A DNA stretch of 50,501 nucleotides, from assembly GCA_910584285.1 (NCBI GenBank), contig CAJTYK010000011.1, positions 1 to 50,501 on the forward strand, given 5' to 3'. The DNA comes from an uncultured Oscillospiraceae bacterium (lineage in GTDB: Bacteria; Bacillota; Clostridia; Oscillospirales; Oscillospiraceae). The notes beneath the pieces are model-generated. The model ran no database searches. It was given only the letters and a program-made list of their open reading frames with translations, and was not told the DNA's origin. Shown in pieces: positions 7,347 to 15,604 of this stretch. How positions within the stretch are numbered: position 1 is the stretch's first letter; the number at the start of each line of letters is the position of its first letter. The translations under genes and the position numbers were made by a program.

Positions 7347-8744
7347 TCAGGCGCCCGCCTCCTGCCCCGCGGGGATGGTCACGTCATTGATCCACCGGCC
7401 GCTGAGGAAGCGCCGGGTGGACAGCACCGCCTTCACCATGTTCTCGCTCATCATGGACAGGTACACCCAGAGGATGCCCAGCTGGAGCACCAGCCCCGAC
7501 AGCACCGCCAGGGGCAGCGCCACCGCCCACAGGGGCGTCAGGTCGATGAGGGTGGCCATGCGCACGTCCCCGCCCCCCCGGAGCACCCCCACGATGTTGG
7601 TGCACTCATAGGAGCGCAGGGGCATCATACAGAACATGATGGTGAGCATCATGGTGCAGATGTCCTGGGCGGCGGCGGTCAGATCGAACAGAGGGTAGAG
7701 GAAGGGGGCCACCGCGAAGTACAGCACCCCCAGGAACACAAGCCCCGCCCCCAGGCCGAACAGGAAGGCCAGCACGTTGAGCAGCGCCCCCAGGGAATAC
7801 ACCTCGTCCTTCCGGCCCGAGCCGATGGCCTGCCCAATGAGGATAGCGGCGGTGCCCGAGATGGCGAACACCCCCACGGTGCACAGGTTGGTGATGTTGC
7901 CCGCGATGGCGTAGGCTGCCAGGATGTCCTCCGAGCCCTCCATGTGACCCATGATGGTGGGGAACAGGGAGGTGCCCAGCCCCCAGAAGGTTTCATTGCA
8001 CATCACGGGGGTGGAGAAGCGCACAAACCGCCGCACCATCTCCCCGCCGGGGCGGAACAGCAGGGCAAGATCCAGCTTGAAGTTCTTGTCCAGTACCGCC
8101 CAGGCCACCGCGATGGAGCAGGACAGCACCCGGGCCAGCAGGGTGGCCAGCGCCGCGCCCTGCTCCGCCAGCCGGGGGGCCCCCAGGTTGCCAAAGATGA
8201 ACACCCAGTTGAGGAAGGTGTTGCTGGCCATGGACACCCCAAGGATGATCAGCCCCCGGTTGGGGTTGCCCATGGCCCGGTGCACGCCGATGTAGACCTG
8301 CACGAAGCTGTCAAAGAAATACGACCAGCCCACGATCCGGGCGTATCGGGCGGCGGTGGCCACCACTGCCGGGTCGTTGCCGAATAGGCCCATGAACTGC
8401 TCCGGCAAAAAGCCCATCACCAGGGCAAACACCAGCCCGATGGCGCCGGCGGCGTACATACCGATGCCCATCACCCGGTTGATGGCCCGCAAGTCCCCCT
8501 TGCCCCGATACTGACTGATGAGCACCGAGGAGCCGCTCTGTATGCCGAACATCATGAGCTGCACCACGAACACGGGGATGTTGGCCAGCGTCACCCCGGC
8601 CAGGGGACCCTGGCCCATGGTGCCCACCATAAACGTATCCACCAGCCCCAGGGAGTTGGTGATCAGGTTTTGCAGCAGGATGGGCAGGGCCAGGGACAGC
8701 AGCTTGGGATAAAAACCCGGCTCCCGCCGGAATAGCTTTAACAT
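7347..8744 (-). CDS. MATE-family multidrug/toxin efflux transporter
   Basis: A 465-residue protein with about 12 hydrophobic spans in two similar halves, typical of cation-coupled MATE exporters. The N-terminal half begins with LALPILLQNLITN followed by VDTFMVG, the family's usual signature. The ATG at 8744 overlaps the end of the upstream nucleotidyltransferase-like gene by 7 bp, so translation is probably coupled. Its operon (cysteine desulfurase, nucleotidyltransferase-like gene, MATE) has a single clear promoter at 10336-10364. The substrate cannot be predicted. Confidence 0.93.
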   Translation of the reverse strand: MLKLFRREPGFYPKLLSLALPILLQNLITNSLGLVDTFMVGTMGQGPLAGVTLANIPVFVVQLMMFGIQSGSSVLISQYRGKGDLRAINRVMGIGMYAAGAIGLVFALVMGFLPEQFMGLFGNDPAVVATAARYARIVGWSYFFDSFVQVYIGVHRAMGNPNRGLIILGVSMASNTFLNWVFIFGNLGAPRLAEQGAALATLLARVLSCSIAVAWAVLDKNFKLDLALLFRPGGEMVRRFVRFSTPVMCNETFWGLGTSLFPTIMGHMEGSEDILAAYAIAGNITNLCTVGVFAISGTAAILIGQAIGSGRKDEVYSLGALLNVLAFLFGLGAGLVFLGVLYFAVAPFLYPLFDLTAAAQDICTMMLTIMFCMMPLRSYECTNIVGVLRGGGDVRMATLIDLTPLWAVALPLAVLSGLVLQLGILWVYLSMMSENMVKAVLSTRRFLSGRWINDVTIPAGQEAGA

Positions 8745-9121
8745 TTTGACAACTGCTCCTTTATCAAACGAATATCTTCTAAATCCTTTTCCCGGCCCAG
8801 CGCTTCCTTCATTTTGAGCAACCCCGCCAGCGAAACTACCGGCAGCCCCTCCAAGAAAACGACGTCGCCCTCAAGCCAGTTTTCAAATAGTTCAATCATG
8901 TCGGAATACACAATTTTTCTGCTTCCATCCTGAAGAATTTCTACAGGATATCCCTTCCGTTCCAGGCGATCCGCCATGGGGGAGGTACAGCCCAAATCAA
9001 TATCCCGCGTCCTGTTCCTGAACCCGTACAGCACCATGGCCGCCCCTGACGTCACCCAGTATTCCGTTTTGTCAAGGGCCGTTTCCCCCAGCAAATCCAA
9101 AATTTCCTGTCGGTTGAGCAT
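8738..9121 (-). CDS. Nucleotidyltransferase-like protein (DUF6036 / AbiEii-like fold)
   Basis: 127 residues from the ATG at 9121, chosen because GGGAG lies 5-6 bp upstream; an in-frame ATG 7 codons earlier has no such site. TSGAAMVLYG followed by RTRDIDLG is the pattern of polymerase-beta-like nucleotidyltransferases: a Gly/Ser-rich turn and an Asp-x-Asp metal motif. The rest is short and helical. Relatives include AbiEii-type toxins and many uncharacterised DUF6036 proteins. No HEPN or AbiEi partner is adjacent. It sits between the cysteine desulfurase (25 bp upstream) and the MATE pump (7-bp overlap), so a toxin role is not supported by context. Confidence 0.65.
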   Translation of the reverse strand: MLNRQEILDLLGETALDKTEYWVTSGAAMVLYGFRNRTRDIDLGCTSPMADRLERKGYPVEILQDGSRKIVYSDMIELFENWLEGDVVFLEGLPVVSLAGLLKMKEALGREKDLEDIRLIKEQLSKC

Positions 9122-9146
9122 ATGGTCTCCCTTTCCGTCCAAAAGG

Positions 9147-10286
9147 TCAGGACAGGGTGGTGAACAGCGTATCCGCCGCGTCTTTCAGAGCGTCCACCAG
9201 CGCATCCGCCTCCGCCCGGGTGGTGTCCGGCGAGAAGGACAGCCGCAGCGCCCCGTCCAGCCAGGGCTTGGGCAGGTTCATGGCGGCGAACACGTGGCTG
9301 GGCTTCCCCCTGTGGCAGGCGGATCCGGAGGACAGGCAGATTCCCCGATCCCCCAGCACCCGCACCACTACCTCGCTCTTGTAGCCCGGCAGGGTCACCG
9401 CGCAGATATGGGGGGCGTCCCCCTGAGAGATCACCTTCAGCTCGGGGACGGCCTCCTTCAGCCGTTCCAGCGTGTACGCCTTGAGGGCGGCGGTGCGCTC
9501 CAGCCGGGTTTTGTCCCCGGCCACAGCCCCCACCGCCGCGGCAAAGGCGGCGATCTGAGCGGTGGCTTCGGTTCCGGAGCGCAGGCCATCCTCCTGTCCA
9601 CCGCCGGTGAGCAGCGGGCGCAGGCCCACGCCCTTCTTCACGTACAGCGCCCCGATCCCTTTTGGGGCCCCGATCTTATGGCCGCTGATCGCCACCAGAT
9701 CCGCGCCTAAACGGGCCAGGGGCGTCTCCACCTTCAAAAAGCCCTGTACCGCGTCACAGTGGAACAGGATGGCGGGATCAAAGGCCTTCACCGCCTTCAC
9801 GCAGTCCGCCACTGGCAGAACAACCCCCGTCTCGTTGTTCACCAGCATTATGGACACCAGGGCGGTGTCGGGCCGCAGGGCGGCGGCCACCTGCTCCGCC
9901 GTGATCCGCCCCGCCTTGTCCGGCTTGAGGTACGTGACCTCGTACCCCTCCCGCTCCAGATCCCGGCAGGTCTCCAGCACTGCCGCGTGCTCGATGGCGG
10001 TGGTGACGATGTGCTTCCCCCGCCGCCGGTTCCGCTCCGCCCCTCGGCGCAGAGCCCAGTTGTCCCCCTCGGTGCCGCAGGAGGTGAAGGTCACCTCCCC
10101 AGGGGCGCAGCCCAGGGCGGCGGCCACGGTCTCCCGATCCGCCTTCACCCGCTGGGCGGCCTCCCGGCCGAAGCCGTACCGGGAGGAGGGATTGCCGAAG
10201 CCGTCCAGCCCCTCCAACAGGGCCTCCCGGGCCTCGGGGCGCACCGGCGTGGTGGCGGCGTAATCAAAATAAACGAGCTGTTCCAT
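9147..10286 (-). CDS. Cysteine desulfurase (NifS/IscS family)
   Basis: A PLP enzyme that removes sulfur from cysteine as a persulfide for Fe-S clusters or thiolated tRNA. From ATG 10286 it has 379 residues. The PLP lysine is K204 in SGHKIGAPKG and the persulfide cysteine is C324 in SSGSACHRG; N-terminal YFDYAATTP and the GTEGDN segment are typical. ATG 10286 was chosen because GGGGGAGG lies 8 bp upstream; the frame opens 6 codons earlier. It lacks an adjacent iscU, mnmA or thiI, so its acceptor is unclear. It leads a three-gene unit with a nucleotidyltransferase-like gene and a MATE pump. Confidence 0.93.
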   Translation of the reverse strand: MEQLVYFDYAATTPVRPEAREALLEGLDGFGNPSSRYGFGREAAQRVKADRETVAAALGCAPGEVTFTSCGTEGDNWALRRGAERNRRRGKHIVTTAIEHAAVLETCRDLEREGYEVTYLKPDKAGRITAEQVAAALRPDTALVSIMLVNNETGVVLPVADCVKAVKAFDPAILFHCDAVQGFLKVETPLARLGADLVAISGHKIGAPKGIGALYVKKGVGLRPLLTGGGQEDGLRSGTEATAQIAAFAAAVGAVAGDKTRLERTAALKAYTLERLKEAVPELKVISQGDAPHICAVTLPGYKSEVVVRVLGDRGICLSSGSACHRGKPSHVFAAMNLPKPWLDGALRLSFSPDTTRAEADALVDALKDAADTLFTTLS

Positions 10287-10335
10287 ACTCCGGGCCTCCC
10301 CCAAAAAATGAACCGACAGACTGATAGATTAGTCC

Positions 10336-10364
10336 ATTGTAGTAGCCCCCGGCGGGAAAGTCAA
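10336..10364 (-). promoter_or_regulatory. Promoter of the cysteine desulfurase operon
   Basis: Minus strand: TTGACT (10364-10359), 17-bp spacer, TACAAT (10341-10336). The leader is about 45 nt. Confidence 0.75.
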
Positions 10365-10480
10365 CCGGGAAATCGCCGGAAAGGGGCGGATTTCCCGCCC
10401 GTTCTTTGCCCAAGATGCCCTCTGGGTTATCCTGTGGCGCAAAAACCGCCGCCCCCGGGGCCCATCCGCAAACCTTCCCC

Positions 10481-10509
10481 TTTACAACCGCCGGATCTTT
10501 CTATATAAT
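10481..10509 (+). promoter_or_regulatory. Promoter of prfB
   Basis: TTTACA (10481-10486), 17-bp spacer, TATAAT (10504-10509), about 58 bp upstream of the chosen start codon. Confidence 0.8.
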
Positions 10510-10566
10510 ACAGGAATTGAGAGAAAAACAATCTTGCGGCCCGCGCCGCGGAAGGATGAATCCACA

Positions 10567-11688
10567 ATGCTTCAATTTGACGAGTACCGGGTTAAGCTGA
10601 ACAACCTGAAGCCTGAGCTGGACAAACTGGGCCAGGCCCTGGATCTGGAGTCAGCCGAGCGGGAGCTGGACGAGCTCCACGCCCAGTCCGCCGCCGACGG
10701 CTTCTGGGACAACGTGGAAAAGGCCAGGAAGGTGCAAAAGCGCATCAGCAACCTGGAGGACAAGGTGAACGCCCAGGCCAGACGGCAGTCCACCTGGGAC
10801 GATCTGATGACCCTGTGCGAGATGGGCAACGAAGAGGAGGACGAGTCCCTGGTGCCCGAGGTGGAGAGCGGCTTTGAGGCGCTGGTGGGGGAGATGGAGA
10901 CGGCTCGGCTGTCCACCCTGCTGTCTGGGGAATACGACAACTCCACCGCCATCATCTCCCTCCAGGCGGGGGCTGGAGGCACCGAGGCCCAGGACTGGGC
11001 CCAGATGCTCTACCGGATGTACACCCGGTGGGCGGAACGCCACGGCTTCTCCTACTCTGTGCTGGACTACCAGGACGGGGACGAGGCGGGCATCAAGTCC
11101 GCCGCCATCCGCATTGAGGGGGAGAACGCCTACGGCTACCTCAAGAGTGAGCATGGCGTCCACCGGCTGGTTCGCATCTCCCCCTTTGACGCCAACGCCC
11201 GGCGGCAGACCTCCTTTGCCGCCGTGGAGGTCATGCCCGAGCTGGATGACAGCGTGGAGGTGGACATCCGGGACGAGGACATCGAGCGCCAGGTGTACCG
11301 CTCCTCCGGCGCCGGCGGCCAGCACATCAACAAGACCTCCTCCGCCGTCCGGCTGATCCACAAGCCCACCGGCATCGTGGTGTCCTGCCAGACGGAGCGC
11401 TCCCAGTTCCAAAACGAGGAAACCTGTATGAAGATGCTGCGCTCCAAGCTGATGCAGATCAAGGAGCAGGAGCACCTGGACAAGATCTCCGACATCAAGG
11501 GCGTGCAGCTCAAGATCGAGTGGGGCAGCCAGATCCGCTCCTACGTGTTCATGCCCTACCAGCTGGTGAAGGACAACCGCACCGCCTTTGAGACCTCCAA
11601 CGTCAATGGGGTGATGGACGGCGACCTGGACGGCTTCATCAATGCCTACCTCACCGCCGCCGCCACCGGCAATTGGGCAACAAAGTAA
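10567..11688 (+). CDS. prfB: Peptide chain release factor 2
   Basis: RF2 reads UGA and UAA in the ribosomal A site and triggers peptide release. The protein has 373 residues, the tripeptide anticodon S205-P-F207 in RISPFDAN, and the catalytic G250-G-Q252 in SSGAGGQHINK. The ATG at 10567 follows GGAAGGA and starts the usual N-terminal helix. The whole gene is one open frame from this start: there is no early in-frame UGA and no programmed +1 frameshift site, so the feedback control found in many bacterial prfB genes is absent. A terminator follows 6 bp after the stop codon. Confidence 0.96.
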   Translation: MLQFDEYRVKLNNLKPELDKLGQALDLESAERELDELHAQSAADGFWDNVEKARKVQKRISNLEDKVNAQARRQSTWDDLMTLCEMGNEEEDESLVPEVESGFEALVGEMETARLSTLLSGEYDNSTAIISLQAGAGGTEAQDWAQMLYRMYTRWAERHGFSYSVLDYQDGDEAGIKSAAIRIEGENAYGYLKSEHGVHRLVRISPFDANARRQTSFAAVEVMPELDDSVEVDIRDEDIERQVYRSSGAGGQHINKTSSAVRLIHKPTGIVVSCQTERSQFQNEETCMKMLRSKLMQIKEQEHLDKISDIKGVQLKIEWGSQIRSYVFMPYQLVKDNRTAFETSNVNGVMDGDLDGFINAYLTAAATGNWATK

Positions 11689-11800
11689 GTCCATGGCCCT
11701 CCCGCCTGCGGCGGGAGGGCCTTTGTTCAGCGTCCGCTGCCACCGGCAACCGGGCGGCAAAATAAGTCCATAGCCCCACCGGCAGCCGGGTGACAAAACA
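11664..11800 (+). repeat. Degenerate tandem copies of the prfB 3' end
   Basis: CACCGGCAAyyGGGCrrCAA followed by ArTAAGTCCATrGCCC occurs at the prfB end (from about 11664) and again from about 11739; a third partial copy begins near 11778. The second copy even keeps the in-frame TAA. The copies are separated by the prfB terminator. Confidence 0.6.
11695..11721 (+). terminator. Terminator of prfB
   Basis: A perfect 12-bp stem (11695-11706 / 11710-11721) with a 3-nt loop, followed by CTTTGTT on the plus strand. Confidence 0.75.
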
Positions 11801-11812
11801 AAAGACACAGAA

Positions 11813-11852
11813 AACCCTCCTCCCACAGCTGCGGGAGGAGGGTTCTTTTTTT
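11813..11852. terminator. Bidirectional terminator between prfB and the LCP gene
   Basis: A 12-bp stem (11813-11824 / 11833-11844) with a run of seven T on the plus side and TTTT on the minus side. It lies at the stop codon of the convergent LCP gene. Confidence 0.8.
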
Positions 11853-12874
11853 CACGGGTGGCTGATCCGCAGCACCGATGCGGGCACCTGCTCCTCATAG
11901 ATCCCCAGGCCGTTCACAATCTCCAGGATCTCGTCGTCCTCCAGCTCCCAGAAGGGGTTAATCCACTTGCCCGGCAGGCCAGCCGTGTCCAACGATGTGT
12001 CCAGATCCATGCCCACCGCCTGGGTGCCGAAGTACACCATGGTATTCAGCGGCATATCGCTCTCCACATAGGTGTTCAGGATGTTGATCAGACTGGTCAC
12101 CTTGGTCACATTGGATAGGGTGATGGTCTGCTTGGCCAGGGCCGTCAGGAAGGCCCGCTGGGTGGCCGCCCGGCCGATATCCGCGTTGGGGTAGCAACTG
12201 CGGCAGCGTACCACACCCTCCGCCTGCCTGCCGTTCAGGTGTTGGTAGCCCGGGGCGATGTGGATATACAGATCCCCGTAGGGATCATCGTAATCCATCC
12301 GCACCGGCACATCGAACCACACCCCGTCGATCTCGTCCACAATTTCCCGGAAGGCCCGGGTGTTCACCGTCACATAATAGTCAATGGGGACCGCCAGCAT
12401 TTTGGACACGCACTCCCGGACGGCCTCCACCCCGCCGTAGGAGTAAGCGGCGTTGACCTTGATGTAGGAGCCGTTGTACTTCACCACCGTGTCCCGGGGA
12501 ATGGAGATCAGAGACGCCTGCTTCGCCGCGGTGTCAAACACCCCCAGCATGATGGTGTCGCTGCCCCCTTGATCCGCCACCCCCAGCAGCAGGCAGGTAT
12601 ACACGTCCTTCCGGCGGTTCAGGGTCAGCTTGTTGCCGGTGTTGGGCTCCTCCACTCCGCTGGAGGGCTGCTCCGGCGCGTCCGACTCATCGGGCTCAAT
12701 GGGAAATTCCACCTGAGTGGGCAGGTCGGGGGCGGGGGCAAAAAATTTCAGCGCCACATAGGACACCACCACCACCAGGGACAGGGAGAACAATATGATG
12801 TACAGCCCCCGGAGAACCCGGCTCAGGGGGGAGCGTTTGGCGCTTTTTTTCGTGCGCTTGGGCGCGTTGCTCAT
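11852..12874 (-). CDS. LytR-CpsA-Psr (LCP) family cell-wall polymer ligase
   Basis: LCP proteins transfer lipid-linked glycopolymers such as teichoic acids onto peptidoglycan outside the membrane. From ATG 12874 the protein has 340 residues: a basic cytoplasmic tail, one membrane anchor (about 22-48), an acidic Pro-rich linker and the LCP domain (about 90-280). The conserved lipid/pyrophosphate-binding arginines are visible in SIPRDTVV, in VRCRSCYPNADIGRAATQR and nearby. ATG 12874 was chosen because AAAGGA lies about 10 bp upstream; the frame opens 17 codons earlier without homology. It is transcribed alone from a promoter at 12978-13006. Confidence 0.92.
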   Translation of the reverse strand: MSNAPKRTKKSAKRSPLSRVLRGLYIILFSLSLVVVVSYVALKFFAPAPDLPTQVEFPIEPDESDAPEQPSSGVEEPNTGNKLTLNRRKDVYTCLLLGVADQGGSDTIMLGVFDTAAKQASLISIPRDTVVKYNGSYIKVNAAYSYGGVEAVRECVSKMLAVPIDYYVTVNTRAFREIVDEIDGVWFDVPVRMDYDDPYGDLYIHIAPGYQHLNGRQAEGVVRCRSCYPNADIGRAATQRAFLTALAKQTITLSNVTKVTSLINILNTYVESDMPLNTMVYFGTQAVGMDLDTSLDTAGLPGKWINPFWELEDDEILEIVNGLGIYEEQVPASVLRISHP

Positions 12875-12977
12875 GAAAACGGCATCCTTTCTGCCGCCGT
12901 CCGGATCCTCCCGGGCAGCACTCAACGTCGGGGGCAGTCGCGTTCCCCCGCATTATGTCAACTTTTGACCGCACATT

Positions 12978-13006
12978 AGTATAGCGGACAGCGGGAGAAA
13001 ATACAA
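12978..13006 (-). promoter_or_regulatory. Promoter of the LCP gene
   Basis: Minus strand: TTGTAT (13006-13001), 17-bp spacer, TATACT (12983-12978), about 100 bp upstream of the start codon. Confidence 0.65.
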
Positions 13007-13052
13007 GGCCCGTCTGTGAATAAATGATGAAGTTTTTCTTTATTTCTCCCCC

Positions 13053-13082
13053 TTGACAGGAGGCGTCCCGGTCTGCTATACT
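13053..13082 (+). promoter_or_regulatory. Promoter of the Crp-like regulator / ABC importer operon
   Basis: TTGACA (13053-13058), 18-bp spacer, TATACT (13077-13082). The predicted start falls within the adjoining inverted repeat. Confidence 0.8.
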
Positions 13083-13110
13083 CCAAACTGTACCATTTGA
13101 AACAGTTTGG
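13083..13110 (+). promoter_or_regulatory. Inverted repeat directly after the -10 box; operator or leader hairpin
   Basis: CCAAACTGT (13083-13091) and ACAGTTTGG (13102-13110) are perfect complements 10 nt apart. The repeat begins right after the -10 box and its right arm ends in the ribosome binding site (GGAGGG) of the regulator gene. It could be an autoregulatory operator or an RNA hairpin affecting translation. Confidence 0.55.
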
Positions 13111-13119
13111 AGGGATCCT

Positions 13120-13776
13120 ATGGATATGTCCATCCTCCGCGGCCACCCCCTGCTGGGCCGGATCGAGCCGCCCCTGTGGGCCTGGACGCTGGAGGCCGCC
13201 GATCTCCTCACCGTGGCCAAGGGGGGCGTGGTGTACGGCCCCGGCCGGTTCCGCCGGTGTCTGGGGGTGGTGCTCCGGGGGCGCATCGAGGTGCGCCGGG
13301 AGTCCATCCTCATGGCCACCCTCTCCGCCGGGGACGTGTTCGGCGCGGCGGCGCTGTTTAGCGACGGCACCGACTATCCCACCACCCTCACCGCCCTCTC
13401 CCCCTGTCAGACCCTGCTCATTCCCCAGGAGTGCGTCCGACGCCTGCTGCGGGAGTGCCCCTCCTTCGCCGAGGACTACGCCGCCTACCTGTCCGGCCGG
13501 ATTCAGTTTCTGAGCCAGCGACTGGAGACGGTGTCCGCCCCCTCCGCCGAGGGCAAGCTGGCCCGCTACCTGCTCTCCAGCGGGGAAGCCGAGCTCACCC
13601 TGTCCGCCACCCAGCTGGGCCGGCGGTTGGGCGTGGGCCGGGCCACCCTGTACCGGGCCTTTGAGGCGCTGGAGCGGGCGGGGGCCATCGCCCGGGCGGG
13701 AAAAACCATCCGTATCCTCCAGCCGGAGGCCCTCCGAAACGTGCTGAACGAAACCAGAAAGGAAGCCTTACCATGA
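13120..13776 (+). CDS. Crp/Fnr-family transcriptional regulator
   Basis: 218 residues: an N-terminal cyclic-nucleotide-binding-type beta barrel (about 15-120, with LSAGDVFGAAALF), a dimer helix (about 125-150) and a C-terminal Crp-type winged helix (about 155-210, with TQLGRRLGVGRATLYRA as recognition region). No N-terminal cysteine cluster is present, so it is not an Fe-S Fnr; the effector is unknown. Its stop overlaps the start of the substrate-binding protein by 4 bp, so regulator and importer are one operon. A palindrome in its own promoter region (13083-13110) is a candidate site for self-control. Confidence 0.88.
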   Translation: MDMSILRGHPLLGRIEPPLWAWTLEAADLLTVAKGGVVYGPGRFRRCLGVVLRGRIEVRRESILMATLSAGDVFGAAALFSDGTDYPTTLTALSPCQTLLIPQECVRRLLRECPSFAEDYAAYLSGRIQFLSQRLETVSAPSAEGKLARYLLSSGEAELTLSATQLGRRLGVGRATLYRAFEALERAGAIARAGKTIRILQPEALRNVLNETRKEALP

Positions 13777-14861
13777 AGAAGTATCCCAAGCTGCTGGCGC
13801 TTCTGCTGGCCCTGACCCTGTTGTTCTCCCTCGCCGCCTGCAAGCCCGCGGCGGCGGAGCCCACCGCCTCCCCCACCCCGGAGGCCACCGTCCCCCCCAC
13901 GGAGCAGTCCTCCGCCGAGCCCACCGAAACGCCCAGTTCCGTGGAGACCGAGGAGATCCGCCTGGCGGTGCTGTCCGGCCCCACCGGCATCGGCACGGCC
14001 AAGCTGCTGGACAACATTGACAACGACCCCGCTGCCCTCCGAGGGGTGGACACCTACAGCTACAACATCTACACCGACAACAGCGAGCTGGTGGCGGGCC
14101 TCACCAAGGGCGAGATCGACATCGCCACCATGGCCTCCAACGTGGCGGTGAACCTGTACAACAAGACCGACGGCGGCGTGCAGATCATCGCCGTGGGCAC
14201 CCTGGGCGTCCTCCACATCCTGGAGGGGGGCGGCGGCACGTCCCTCAACTCCGTGGCGGATCTGGCGGGCAAGACCATCTACTCCGCCGGGCAGGGCGCC
14301 AACCCGGAGTATATTCTCCGCTATTTATTACAGGAAAATGGCCTTGAGGTGGGCACGGATGTGGAGATCGTCTTTGCCGACGCCTCCGAGATCAGCGCCA
14401 AGCTGCTGTCCGGGGAGATCCAGTACGCCATGCTGCCCGTCCCCGCCGCCACCGCCGCCATCGCCAAGGGGGAGGGCAAGATCCGCGCTGCCATCGACGT
14501 CACCGAGGCATGGGACGAGCTCCAGACCGGCAGCCAGCTGGTGATGACCGCCGTGGTGGCCCGCACCGAATTTCTGGAAAGCCATCCCGAGGCAGTCAAC
14601 CGCTTTTTGCGTAATTACCAAATTTCCATCGACTATGTGAACCACAACATCGACGCCGCGGCGGAGCTGGTGGCGGGCTACGGCATCACCCCCAGCGCGG
14701 GCATCGCCAAGCAGGCCATTCCCCAGTGCCACCTGACCTTCATCGCCGGGGAGGACATGATGAGCGCCGTCTCCGGCTACTTCCGCACTCTCTACTCCAT
14801 CGACCCCGCCGCCGTGGGCGGCGCCGTACCCGACGACGGGATCTATTATATTCCCCAATGA
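13773..14861 (+). CDS. ABC importer substrate-binding lipoprotein (SsuA/NMT1-like)
   Basis: A 362-residue lipoprotein: signal peptide with lipobox LAAC (C23), a Thr/Pro/Glu-rich linker to about residue 60, then a type-II periplasmic-binding fold. LSGPTGIGTAKLL and DIATMASNVAVNLYN are typical of the COG0715 group that serves taurine, sulfonate, nitrate or pyrimidine-precursor importers. The ligand cannot be read from the sequence. It overlaps the upstream regulator by 4 bp and the downstream permease by 4 bp, so the operon is tightly coupled. Confidence 0.88.
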   Translation: MKKYPKLLALLLALTLLFSLAACKPAAAEPTASPTPEATVPPTEQSSAEPTETPSSVETEEIRLAVLSGPTGIGTAKLLDNIDNDPAALRGVDTYSYNIYTDNSELVAGLTKGEIDIATMASNVAVNLYNKTDGGVQIIAVGTLGVLHILEGGGGTSLNSVADLAGKTIYSAGQGANPEYILRYLLQENGLEVGTDVEIVFADASEISAKLLSGEIQYAMLPVPAATAAIAKGEGKIRAAIDVTEAWDELQTGSQLVMTAVVARTEFLESHPEAVNRFLRNYQISIDYVNHNIDAAAELVAGYGITPSAGIAKQAIPQCHLTFIAGEDMMSAVSGYFRTLYSIDPAAVGGAVPDDGIYYIPQ

Positions 14862-15604
14862 ACAGCCCGCGGAAAAACCTGCTGAAACACGCCATACCCC
14901 CGGTCTTTTGGCTGGGGGTATGGCAGATCGCGGCCTGGGCCGTGGGCCAGCCCCTGCTCCTCCCCGGCCCGCTGGCCGTGGGCGGGCGGCTGCTGGCCCT
15001 GGCGGGGACGGCGGACTTCTGGCTGTCAGTGGGAGCCACCCTGGGGCGGGTATTCCTGGGGCTGCTCTGGGGGGCGCTGCTGGGTGGGGCGCTGGCCTTT
15101 CTCACCCACTTTTTCCCCTGGGCGGACGCGGTGGCCTCTCCGGCCATCCGGGTGGTGCGGGCCACGCCGGTGGTGTCCTTCATTCTGCTGGTGTACCTGT
15201 GGACGCCCCGGACGGCTATCCCCTGGGTCATCGCGGGGCTGATGGTGCTGCCGGTGGTGTGGGGCGCCCTCTGCTCCGGGCTGGACAGCCTGGACGGCAA
15301 GCTGCTGGAGCTGGCCCGGGCCTACCGCTTCTCTCGGTGGAAAACCCTGCGGCTGATCTATCTGCCCGGACTGCGGCCCCACCTGTCTGCCGGACTGCTC
15401 ACCGCCTTCGGGCTGGCCTGGAAATCCGGGGTGGCGGCGGAGGTACTGTGCCCCCCGGATCGGGCCATCGGCGCCCGGATCCAGCAGGCCAAGCTGGGGC
15501 TGGAGACCGCCGACCTGTTCGCCTGGACGCTGGCCATCGTAGCCCTGTCCCTGCTGCTGGAGGAGCTGCTTCGCTGGGCGCTGGAGAGGGGGCAAAAGAT
15601 GTGA
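14858..15604 (+). CDS. ABC importer permease (SsuC/TauC/ThiX-like)
   Basis: 248 residues with about six membrane spans. The cytoplasmic EAA loop that docks the ATPase is visible around ELARAYRFSRWKTLRLIYLP. ATG 14858 sits in an ATGA overlap with the substrate-binding protein gene; the open frame extends further back but only through that gene. The end overlaps the ATPase start (GTGA). It forms the channel of the importer; a single permease gene implies a homodimer. Confidence 0.9.
   Translation: MNSPRKNLLKHAIPPVFWLGVWQIAAWAVGQPLLLPGPLAVGGRLLALAGTADFWLSVGATLGRVFLGLLWGALLGGALAFLTHFFPWADAVASPAIRVVRATPVVSFILLVYLWTPRTAIPWVIAGLMVLPVVWGALCSGLDSLDGKLLELARAYRFSRWKTLRLIYLPGLRPHLSAGLLTAFGLAWKSGVAAEVLCPPDRAIGARIQQAKLGLETADLFAWTLAIVALSLLLEELLRWALERGQKM

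Noticed and set aside
8738..9121. Toxin-antitoxin role for the nucleotidyltransferase-like gene
   Set aside because: No HEPN or AbiEi-type partner is adjacent; it is embedded between a desulfurase and a transporter gene.
10651..11898. 415-codon minus-strand frame opposite prfB
   Set aside because: A codon-bias shadow of prfB with no motif and no ribosome site.
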